This document shows positions 1 to 5,144 of a stretch of DNA of 10,513 nucleotides, piece by piece. The notes beneath the pieces are model-generated. The model was not told where the DNA came from, made no database searches, and saw only the letters and a list, made by a program, of their open reading frames with translations. This stretch comes from Candidatus Berkelbacteria bacterium (GTDB lineage: Bacteria; Patescibacteriota; UBA1384; 2-12-FULL-50-11), in assembly GCA_024654065.1 (NCBI GenBank), contig JANLIQ010000051.1:1-10513 (forward strand), read 5' to 3'. The position numbers and the translations under genes were made by a program. Every line of letters begins with the position of its first letter. The stretch's first letter is position 1.

Positions 1-99
1 AGACATACATTTGTTGTACTACAGAGTGTATCGGAAGTCGCCCGTTCGGGAGCTCTTGACCCCACGGTAGAACCGTGGGGCTTGTCGGTGTTTTGTCAA
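1..99 (+). mobile_element. Probable right end of an IS200/IS605-type (TnpB) element, body off the window
   Basis: A perfect 9-bp stem with a 3-nt loop (CCCCACGGT at 60-68, AGA, ACCGTGGGG at 72-80) is followed by a 15-nt linker and TCAA at 96-99. Right ends of IS200/IS605 elements are known to carry an imperfect or perfect hairpin followed by a short linker and a tetranucleotide cleavage site, TCAA in IS608. A second pairing, TCTTGAC (54-60) with GTCAAGA (95-101), could close the hairpin into a larger structured RNA, as expected for the 3' end of a TnpB guide RNA. Plus-strand frame 1 is open from the first base to TAG at 115-117 and encodes ...GALDPTVEPWG... across the hairpin, which could be the tail of TnpB. 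This stretch is about 52% G+C by my count, richer than the DNA just to its right. No transposase domain is inside the window, so the call rests on the end structure alone. Confidence 0.42.
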
Positions 100-376
100 G
101 AAGTATTAGGGGGATAGCCATAAAAAGAACTCTAAGAGCAATAACACTATTTTCATCACTAGCACTTAACTGCTTGCCAGTTCTCCATGTCCAGAAACCA
201 GATATGAGCGGCTCAAGCATTATTATTGGGAGGAGAAAGTTGAAGGCAGGATTAATGAAACCTCGAGCGACCTCGGGAACTAATTGGTGATTGAGGAGAG
301 TTAAGACGGCGTAATTCAAGTAGAAGGAAATCGCTGTCTGAAAAGGATTTTTAATGAAGCTCGTAAATCTCCCCAT
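1..376 (-). CDS. Membrane protein, partial; frame may be interrupted by the IS-like end
   Basis: Reading leftwards from ATG at 376-374 the frame has no stop for 125 codons and runs off the window. It begins MGRFTSFIKNPFQTAISFYL. Three hydrophobic stretches are visible: around residues 15-33, 41-60 (LLPIIMLEPLISGFW) and 80-92 (ALRVLFMAIPLILL). This suggests a small polytopic inner-membrane protein divergent from dnaA. I do not recognise the family, and it does not look like YidC, which often lies near dnaA. The hydrophobic pattern stops at about residue 92, close to where the putative IS end begins (base 99). The last 30 or so residues (TSPTVLPWGQELPNG...) are encoded by the hairpin region and may be fortuitously open. 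There is no clear Shine-Dalgarno sequence; TATATTATT lies 7-15 bases upstream of the ATG, so a very short leader is possible. Confidence 0.45.
   Translation of the reverse strand, partial: MGRFTSFIKNPFQTAISFYLNYAVLTLLNHQLVPEVARGFINPAFNFLLPIIMLEPLISGFWTWRTGKQLSASDENSVIALRVLFMAIPLILLDKTPTSPTVLPWGQELPNGRLPIHSVVQQMYV
60..80 (+). repeat. Perfect GC-rich hairpin (9-bp stem, 3-nt loop)
   Basis: CCCCACGGT and ACCGTGGGG are exact reverse complements around AGA. The hairpin has no U-tract directly after it (GCTTGTCGG follows), so it is not a standard intrinsic terminator. It is better explained as the transposase-recognised hairpin of an IS200/IS605 end. Confidence 0.85.
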
Positions 377-401
377 TGCTGAATAATATACCAAATTAGA
401 T

Positions 402-429
402 TTGAGAAGATGGAATTTGCAATTACAAA
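402..429 (+). promoter_or_regulatory. Candidate dnaA promoter
   Basis: TTGAGA at 402-407 (5 of 6 matches to the -35 consensus) and TACAAA at 424-429 (4 of 6 to the -10) are separated by 16 bases, in the 184-bp gap between the divergent membrane gene and dnaA. Transcription would start near 436 and leave a leader of about 125 nt. This is a consensus match only; nothing else in the gap is better. Confidence 0.28.
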
Positions 430-517
430 TTAAGAACACCACTCCCTCTTGTTGCCATTTTATCTTTTTAGTTCCTACTCAAAATCCTCAATCTTACGGC
501 AACCAACGATTGCTGCC

Positions 518-526
518 TGTGGAAAA
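518..526 (-). promoter_or_regulatory. DnaA-box-like site in the dnaA leader
   Basis: TGTGGAAAA reads TTTTCCACA on the minus strand, one mismatch from TTATCCACA. It lies 34 bases before the dnaA start, where DnaA autoregulation of its own gene is common. A single one-mismatch site in AT-rich DNA could be chance. Confidence 0.3.
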
Positions 527-560
527 CTTTAGTATTTTCTGGTTTGGTAAATACACAGTG

Positions 561-1688
561 ATGACTAACCCAATTTGGCGAGATATCTTAAATACTTTAG
601 AGCCAACTATGAGCCGACCAAACTTTGCTACTTGGTTGGCCTCAACTGATCTAATCGAGGAGATACCAGGCGTCCTAACGATTACTGTTCCTAATCAGTA
701 CGCTAAAAGTTGGTTGGAAAATCATATTATCGGCGATATTGAAAAACTTTTGAGGAAAGGGGTGGATAACTATGAACAGCTACGGATAGTTGTTAGTAAA
801 AAGGGTGCAACTTCTTTAGAAGATTTACCAATCCTCCAGAGAGTGGTTGATGAGACTCCTAACGAAGGGGAGTCTGAAAAAGCCCCAAAGACTAACCCCT
901 TCAACCCTAAATACACTTTTGAATCTTTTATAGTTGGTAATAATAATCGTTTAGCTTTTGCTGCAGCACACGCTGTCGCCGACAAACCTGGTGAGGCTTA
1001 TAATCCACTCTTTTTATATGGGGGAGTTGGTTTAGGTAAGACTCATTTAATGCAAGCTGTAGCCAACCACATCACCCTAAACAACCCCAAGAAAAAGATC
1101 GCCTATGTATCTTGTGAAACTTTCGCTAGTGAGTTTATTGAAGCCCTCCAAAATAAAGCCATAAATGAATTTAAACGAAAATACCGTTCGGTTGATGTTT
1201 TTTTGGTTGATGATATTCAATTTCTAGCTAATAAAGAGGGGACCCAAGAAGAGTTTTTCCACACCTTTAATACTCTCCATCAAGCTAATCGGCAAATTGT
1301 GATGACAGCCGACCGAATGCCAAAAGAGATTGGGGATTTAGAAGATAGATTAATATCCCGAATTGGTTGGGGAATGGTAGCCGACATCCAAACACCAAAT
1401 TTTGAAAATAGAGTAGCAATTCTTCAGGCTAAGGCGAAACAAATGAACTTTGAAGCTCCACCAGATGTTTTGGAATATATCGCCAATACAATCACGAACA
1501 ATATTCGCGAACTCGAAGGATCACTTACAAAACTAGCCACAACAGCAAAAGTTGAGGAGCGCCCAGTAACAATTGAACTCACTAAAGAAGTAATGAAGGA
1601 CTTAGCTAGACCAAACACGAAAAACATTACAACTAAAAAAGTTATAAAAGTTGTTACCGAACAGTTTGGGATTGATCCAACCGACTGA
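561..1688 (+). CDS. dnaA: DnaA replication initiator, domains I-III, ending at an in-frame TGA
   Basis: This is the AAA+ ATPase that binds and opens oriC. Numbering from ATG 561: domain I is at 1-80 (NPIWRDILNTLEP, then a WL..TDLIE segment typical of DnaA N-termini), a short linker is at 81-113, and domain III is at 114-350. Domain III has Walker A GGVGLGKTH (154-162), Walker B VFLVDDIQF (213-221), sensor I TADRMPKEI, an arginine-finger box RLISRIGWGMVADI and sensor II NNIRELEGSLTKL. The frame is open back to a TTG at 402, but those 53 extra residues do not resemble DnaA, so ATG 561 (or the adjacent GTG 558) is preferred; neither has a Shine-Dalgarno sequence. Translation stops at TGA 1686-1688, after FGIDPTD. 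The same frame continues with a complete domain IV to 1916, which would give a normal 451-residue DnaA if TGA were a sense codon. As it stands this product can bind ATP but lacks its DnaA-box-binding domain. Confidence 0.93.
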   Translation: MTNPIWRDILNTLEPTMSRPNFATWLASTDLIEEIPGVLTITVPNQYAKSWLENHIIGDIEKLLRKGVDNYEQLRIVVSKKGATSLEDLPILQRVVDETPNEGESEKAPKTNPFNPKYTFESFIVGNNNRLAFAAAHAVADKPGEAYNPLFLYGGVGLGKTHLMQAVANHITLNNPKKKIAYVSCETFASEFIEALQNKAINEFKRKYRSVDVFLVDDIQFLANKEGTQEEFFHTFNTLHQANRQIVMTADRMPKEIGDLEDRLISRIGWGMVADIQTPNFENRVAILQAKAKQMNFEAPPDVLEYIANTITNNIRELEGSLTKLATTAKVEERPVTIELTKEVMKDLARPNTKNITTKKVIKVVTEQFGIDPTD

Positions 1689-1697
1689 TTAGGTAAG

Positions 1698-1703
1698 AGG
1701 AGG
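1698..1703 (+). promoter_or_regulatory. Shine-Dalgarno AGGAGG before a TTG start in dnaA domain IV
   Basis: A perfect AGGAGG begins 10 bases after the TGA stop and is separated by nine bases from TTG at 1713-1715. It is encoded by the codons AAG AGG AGG of the conserved K-R-R of domain IV, so it may be incidental. It is nonetheless the strongest ribosome-binding sequence on the plus strand, where dnaA, dnaN and the DUF721 gene have none. Confidence 0.5.
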
Positions 1704-1712
1704 GTTCAGGAG

Positions 1713-1916
1713 TTGGTTTATCCCAGACAGATCGTAATGTATATCCTTCGTCACACCCTTGGACACTCATTCCCTCAAATCGGCGATGAGTTGGGTGGTA
1801 AAGACCACACCACTATTATGCATGGGTTTGATAAGATTGAACGCCTTATAAAAACAGATAGTCAGGTTGAACGCGACGTCCGGGAAGTTAGTCGCACTTT
1901 AGAGGGTGGGGATTAA
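1713..1916 (+). CDS. dnaA: DnaA domain IV (DNA-binding), separated from the rest of DnaA by a TGA
   Basis: This is the C-terminal DnaA-box-binding domain: VYPRQIVMYILRHT (the basic-loop helix) and the DnaA signature GGKDHTTIMHG, then a helix to TAA at 1914-1916. It lies in the same frame as the upstream dnaA part, 25 bases after its TGA. Between TGA and TTG the frame reads LGKRRVQE, which matches the normal start of domain IV (E. coli has DLLSKRRSRS), so nothing is missing except one residue at the TGA. If made separately from TTG 1713 (leucine 385 of the full frame) the peptide would be about 67 residues and would lack the first helix of domain IV. The alternatives are a point nonsense mutation (TTA to TGA fits, since leucine is usual there), a base-call error, readthrough, or termination-reinitiation. 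Homology is certain; its expression as a separate protein is not. Confidence 0.85.
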   Translation: MVYPRQIVMYILRHTLGHSFPQIGDELGGKDHTTIMHGFDKIERLIKTDSQVERDVREVSRTLEGGD

Positions 1917-1926
1917 GTGGATATGT

Positions 1927-1935
1927 TGTGGACAA
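1927..1935 (-). promoter_or_regulatory. DnaA box, one mismatch
   Basis: TGTGGACAA reads TTGTCCACA on the minus strand, one mismatch from TTATCCACA. It sits inside the inverted repeat GTTGTGGACAAC (1925-1936), which pairs five of its six positions. Confidence 0.6.
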
Positions 1936-1956
1936 CTCAAATACTATTAGGAGTAG

Positions 1957-1976
1957 CCAAGAGTTATAATTCTTGG
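1957..1976. repeat. 20-bp near-perfect palindrome around TATAAT
   Basis: CCAAGAGTTATAATTCTTGG is self-complementary at 9 of 10 position pairs; the exception is G1963/T1970. Its centre includes TATAAT (1965-1970), which is also a -10 consensus, but no -35 element lies at the right distance. It could be a dimeric-protein binding site in the origin, an operator over a weak promoter, or a cruciform. It lacks a U-tract and is AT-rich, so it is a poor terminator for dnaA. Confidence 0.6.
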
Positions 1977-1994
1977 TACAACAGGTTAGATCAT

Positions 1995-2003
1995 TCATCC
2001 ACA
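1995..2003 (+). promoter_or_regulatory. DnaA box, one mismatch
   Basis: TCATCCACA differs from TTATCCACA at position 2. It lies in the same orientation as the perfect box 13 bases downstream; start-to-start spacing is 22 bp, about two helical turns, so both would face the same side of the DNA. Confidence 0.6.
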
Positions 2004-2016
2004 AGTAAAACACAAC

Positions 2017-2025
2017 TTATCCACA
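2017..2025 (+). promoter_or_regulatory. Perfect DnaA box
   Basis: TTATCCACA is an exact match to the high-affinity DnaA box. It is the box nearest the AT-rich tract and the trio-like repeats, as expected for the box that nucleates the unwinding filament. Confidence 0.8.
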
Positions 2026-2077
2026 ATCAAAACGTTTTTTTCAACAACACCACACCTAATAATCCACCAAACCACAA

Positions 2078-2095
2078 TTACTATAATTACTACTA
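2078..2095 (+). promoter_or_regulatory. DnaA-trio-like triplets and TATAAT
   Basis: Six consecutive triplets read TTA CTA TAA TTA CTA CTA. Five of the six fit the DnaA-trio pattern (3'-GAT/AAT-5' on the complementary strand) described beside unwinding elements. The overlap with TATAAT at 2082-2087 could also serve as a -10 for dnaN, 45 bases before its ATG, though no -35 is seen. The trio element would begin about 52 bases after the perfect box, farther than in the best-studied case. Confidence 0.4.
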
Positions 2096-2132
2096 AGTAT
2101 GGAAACTAAAAAAATAATTACATCAAATACAA

Positions 2133-3221
2133 ATGAAATTTAATACTGAAAAGGAAAAACTATTAAATGCGGTAAGTTTAACGAGTCATCTTGCCACAAC
2201 CCGTTCGACATTACCTATTCTTCAAAATCTTTATTTTGAAACAAAAGAAAATCGATTATTAGTAAAATCGACCGATCTTGATCAAACTCTAGAAGTATTA
2301 ATTGATGGAACAGTAAACGAAAAAGGTGCCCTAACAATTCCTGCTCGATTAATTGTTGAATATCTTACAAATAACCCAGATGTAAGTATTACCATCGAAT
2401 CAAATGATCTAGATTTAACAATTCAATCCACTAACCATAAAGCAAAAATTAAAGGCTTAGCGGCGGAAGAATACCCATCAGCACCAACAATTAAACCACA
2501 ATCTAAAATTACCCTTCCACTTGCGGCCTTACGCCAAGCAATAACTAGAACAATATTTGCTAGCGCTCAAGACGAAACTAGACCGATATTGAACGGTTTG
2601 CTATGGCGCTTTAACGGCAAAAAATTAACGATTGTTGGCACTGATGGGTATCGTCTGGCTTGTCAGTCGTTAGAGCTTCCAGGAGATCAACAAGGGGATT
2701 ATATTATCCCCAAACGCGCTCTCCAAGAATTACTTAAGTTACCCGGTGAGAGCGAGTTGGAGGTTGCTTTTGCTAGTAACCAAGTTCGGTTCACATTAGG
2801 GGATATAACTTTAACTTCACGTTTAATTGACGGTAATTTTCCACCTTACGAGGCAATTATTCCCAAAAAAATGAATGTTGAGATAGCTGTTTCTGCTTCC
2901 TCCTTAGCTAAAAGTTTAAAATTAGCTAGCCTTTTTTCTCGAGATTCCGCTTACAGCACTAAGGTTTTACTCGAAGGAGATACGATAAAAATAAGTGCTG
3001 TTTCAGCGACTATTGGCGAAAATTCAAACGAATTAAAACTAGCTACACCAGTAGCCTCTCCCTTAAACATCTCTTTAAATGCCCAATACTTAGTTGATGG
3101 GTTGGGAGTAGTGGATGGTGATGCGAAGGTTGGTTTTATCGATGCCAAAAGTCCAATTACAGTTGAATCTATAAAAAAAGACCAATACCTCTATCTCCTA
3201 ATGCCGCTTCGGAGCGAGTAG
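2133..3221 (+). CDS. dnaN: DNA polymerase III beta sliding clamp
   Basis: The beta clamp forms a dimeric ring that tethers the replicative polymerase to DNA. The 362-residue length is normal for the family. Three clamp domains can be followed, at about 1-120, 121-245 and 246-362. Recognisable family segments are TLPILQN (26-32), ETRPILNG (148-155), TDGYRLA (170-176), SRLIDGNFPPYEAIIP (229-244) and the C-terminal YLYLLMPLR, corresponding to the usual LIMPMR tail that shapes the binding pocket for clamp partners. The first start, ATG 2133, has no Shine-Dalgarno sequence, in keeping with the AT-rich leader. The stop is TAG. recF follows after 24 bases, so the two are probably cotranscribed. Confidence 0.96.
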   Translation: MKFNTEKEKLLNAVSLTSHLATTRSTLPILQNLYFETKENRLLVKSTDLDQTLEVLIDGTVNEKGALTIPARLIVEYLTNNPDVSITIESNDLDLTIQSTNHKAKIKGLAAEEYPSAPTIKPQSKITLPLAALRQAITRTIFASAQDETRPILNGLLWRFNGKKLTIVGTDGYRLACQSLELPGDQQGDYIIPKRALQELLKLPGESELEVAFASNQVRFTLGDITLTSRLIDGNFPPYEAIIPKKMNVEIAVSASSLAKSLKLASLFSRDSAYSTKVLLEGDTIKISAVSATIGENSNELKLATPVASPLNISLNAQYLVDGLGVVDGDAKVGFIDAKSPITVESIKKDQYLYLLMPLRSE

Positions 3222-3245
3222 GAAGATGTCTAGGTTTGAGGGCGA

Positions 3246-4268
3246 ATGTTAACCTCACTTAGCCTAGAAAATTTTCGAAACTTTTCTCATAAAGAACTTC
3301 AATTTACATCCCGAAGCTTTATTACCGGACCTAATGGATCGGGTAAAAGTTCAATTTTAGAATCTATCCGGATCTTATCTGTTGGAAAAAGTTTTCGCAC
3401 AAGTCGCATTGATGAAGCTATTTATTTTGAAAGTCGTTTTTTTCGACTTAAAGCCATTATCCAAAAAAATCAAAATATAGAACTTTTCTATGGCAACCAA
3501 TTTGAGACCCAAGAACTGAAAGATCGACGACTAACATTTCAAGGAAACCAAGTTAGTTGGACGGAGTTTTTAGGTCAATTCCCAACTGTCTTATTTACAC
3601 CAAATGATTTAGAGGTGATATTAGGTGGACCAGATGTTCGGCGTAAGTATTTAGATTCGGTTTTATGGCAGGTTAGTGCCGAATATCGCCGAGATCAGTT
3701 AGAGTTTTGGCAGGTTTTGCGGGAGCGAGCAGCTCTTCTCTTTATGGTTAAAATTAATAGAGCAAGTTCCGACGAGCTCCAACCTTGGAACGAACTAGTA
3801 ACTAAATTAACAAAAACAATCCGGGAGGCTCGGCTAAAATATGTTCAATATCTAAATGAGTGGTTTACAAACCACTTCAAAGACAAATCTGGACGTATCG
3901 AAACCACATATAAATTCGATCCAAAGCCGATAGGGGATTTTTTCTCTCAAGAAGTAAAGCTAGCTCAGAATTTATTTGGTGCCCACCGAGATGAATTAGT
4001 AATTAAATTTGACGACTTTTCGGCACGAAAATTTGCTTCTAGGGGGCAATCACGTTTGGTAGTAGCGCACCTTAAGGCTGCTGAAGCAGATTATCTACTT
4101 GAGAAAACAAAAAACACCGTAACAGTATTACTTGATGACGCGATGAGCGAGCTAGATAAAAAAAATACTCTCCGAATACTAGAGTTGTTTAGCGACCAAC
4201 ATCAAATAATTTTAACTTCCGCTGAATCCCTTGAATTAACCAAAGAGTGGTCGACAATTAAACTCTAA
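3246..4268 (+). CDS. recF: RecF recombination mediator ATPase
   Basis: RecF is an SMC-like ABC ATPase that helps load RecA at single-strand gaps next to duplex DNA with RecO and RecR. The 340-residue protein is slightly shorter than the usual 360 or so, with all key motifs: LENFRNF near the N-terminus, Walker A GPNGSGKS (28-35), the LFTPNDLEVILGGPDVRRKYLD segment (116-137) characteristic of RecF, GAHRDEL (245-251), ABC signature SRGQSR (265-270), and Walker B with D-loop VTVLLDDAMSELD (292-304). The stop is TAA. ATG 3246 is preceded by GAGGG at a short 3-base spacing. The last base of the stop is the first base of the next ATG (TAATG), so the downstream gene is likely translationally coupled. 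Confidence 0.95.
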   Translation: MLTSLSLENFRNFSHKELQFTSRSFITGPNGSGKSSILESIRILSVGKSFRTSRIDEAIYFESRFFRLKAIIQKNQNIELFYGNQFETQELKDRRLTFQGNQVSWTEFLGQFPTVLFTPNDLEVILGGPDVRRKYLDSVLWQVSAEYRRDQLEFWQVLRERAALLFMVKINRASSDELQPWNELVTKLTKTIREARLKYVQYLNEWFTNHFKDKSGRIETTYKFDPKPIGDFFSQEVKLAQNLFGAHRDELVIKFDDFSARKFASRGQSRLVVAHLKAAEADYLLEKTKNTVTVLLDDAMSELDKKNTLRILELFSDQHQIILTSAESLELTKEWSTIKL

Positions 4269-4543
4269 TGTCTCTTGAATCTCTTTCTAGTTATATCCGC
4301 CAACCAAATAAAGAAAATAGTTTTCATCGGATTTATCGGGCTCATTTATTGCAAGAAAAGTTAGTTGAACTACTGGGGGTGGGGGTGACGGTGACGATTA
4401 AAGGAACTATTATCCGTCTCTGGTGCGCTAATGAACAACTAGCTGTCCTAGCACGGCTCAAAAAAACCCGTCTGCTCGCTCAATGCCACCAAACTCTCGG
4501 ACAAGCGGAGCTAAAATTGACAATAAGAGTGAAGACGCCGTAA
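4268..4543 (+). CDS. DUF721 / DciA-like protein
   Basis: This small 91-residue protein has a helical N-terminus and then a DUF721-like core. That core is a helix with LLGVGVTVTI, a strand IIRLWCANEQLAVLARL, a helix TRLLAQCHQTLG and a final strand LKLTIRVK. DUF721 proteins are commonly found after recF; DciA, the characterised member, loads the replicative helicase in bacteria lacking DnaC or DnaI. Placement right after recF with a TAATG overlap supports a replication role, but the DciA function is inferred. The sequence is divergent and the typical tryptophan of the N-terminal helix is not obvious. Its G+C content rises relative to recF, with G-runs at 4374-4384. Confidence 0.7.
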   Translation: MSLESLSSYIRQPNKENSFHRIYRAHLLQEKLVELLGVGVTVTIKGTIIRLWCANEQLAVLARLKKTRLLAQCHQTLGQAELKLTIRVKTP

Positions 4544-4544
4544 G

Positions 4545-5144
4545 CTACTTGTCTAACACTTCGATCGGAATGTCGGCCGGCACGCCAAACTCACCGAGAT
4601 GCTTCTTGGCGTCATCAACAGCGACGGCTCGCTCCTCGGCGTATATATCCGGTGTATCTGGCCCAGCAAAACGGTGGAAAACAGTAAGCACTAACTTACG
4701 GATCTTTTTAGCGGTCAGATCGACCTCGGCAGCAATAGTGTAGTCACCGCCGTCATAGGGGAAGTATTGATAATACGGGATCTGCTGAAGGACTGCTGGA
4801 TCGGGGTTGGTCTCGTCAGACGTTTCAGAGACTAATTTGGGCAAGAGAATAATTTTCACCACGGCAGTGCTAAAAGCGCTAATTCTAAAATCCTGAACAG
4901 ATGTTTGGGCGTTAGCAGCCGAGGCGACAACGGTGTATTTACCCGGCCGGAAGGTTCGAGAAATTGGTAGGGTGAAGGGCTCCTGATAGTCGTCGGTACT
5001 AAACTTGACCACCACCCCGTCTTTAATAGCGCTCGAGTCGTCCAGGATAAAGTCAGCTTTACCAGGCGCCAAACTCAATAGTAGCGGCAACCCAACTACG
5101 ACAAGAATAATTAGCCCCATTAGGTAGTAAGGTTTATATTTCAT
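4545..5144 (-). CDS. Small membrane-anchored beta-rich protein of the envelope operon
   Basis: This 199-residue protein starts MKYKPYYLMGLIILVVVGLP, a positively charged start and one transmembrane segment (about 8-27) with no clear cleavage site, so it is probably an anchored exported protein. Residues 30-98 look like a small beta-sandwich of the PEGA or carboxypeptidase-regulatory kind (TFRPGKYTVVASAANAQ). Residues 115-199 form a second alpha/beta domain (IPYYQYFPYDGGDYTIAAEVD, then a helix EERAVAVDDAKKHLGEFG) that I associate with small anchored proteins of CPR genomes, from memory. It is last in the operon: its ATG overlaps the TGA of the preceding gene (ATGA at 5144-5141). It ends with TAG one base from the stop of the convergent DUF721 gene. 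Function unknown. Confidence 0.8.
   Translation of the reverse strand: MKYKPYYLMGLIILVVVGLPLLLSLAPGKADFILDDSSAIKDGVVVKFSTDDYQEPFTLPISRTFRPGKYTVVASAANAQTSVQDFRISAFSTAVVKIILLPKLVSETSDETNPDPAVLQQIPYYQYFPYDGGDYTIAAEVDLTAKKIRKLVLTVFHRFAGPDTPDIYAEERAVAVDDAKKHLGEFGVPADIPIEVLDK

Larger units (their letters stand above)
1917..2132. other. Putative oriC between dnaA and dnaN
   Basis: The 216-bp gap holds three DnaA boxes (1927-1935, 1995-2003, 2017-2025), a 20-bp near-palindrome (1957-1976), a very AT-rich right half (about 2031-2132) able to serve as unwinding element, and DnaA-trio-like triplets (2078-2095). Box cluster, then AT-rich element, then trios, is the known bacterial arrangement, and the dnaA-dnaN gap is a classic oriC site. 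There is no gene in the gap. Only a cumulative GC-skew of the whole genome would settle it. Confidence 0.75.

Noticed and set aside
60..80. Hairpin as an intrinsic terminator.
   Set aside because: It is followed by GCTTGTCGG rather than a T-run; the TTTT at 91-94 is too far away.
75..290. Plus-strand 71-codon frame across the left edge.
   Set aside because: Its peptide is basic and low in structure, and it lies opposite a frame with clear hydrophobic segments that is open for 125 codons.
402..560. A longer DnaA starting at TTG 402.
   Set aside because: The extra 53 residues do not resemble DnaA domain I, which starts properly at MTNPIWRDILNTLEP (561).
1686..1688. TGA read as glycine (code 25) or tryptophan (code 4) in the whole genome.
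   Set aside because: Conserved glycines, including the Walker motifs, use GGN and tryptophans use TGG. No other gene has an internal TGA, and TGA appears to end the C39-like gene in an ATGA overlap. The affected DnaA position is normally Leu or Phe. One caveat: after that TGA the frame meets TAA seven codons later, so it does not strictly exclude recoding.
4374..4384. G-runs (two runs of five) as a G-quadruplex.
   Set aside because: Only two long G-tracts occur in proximity, and four are needed for a convincing case.
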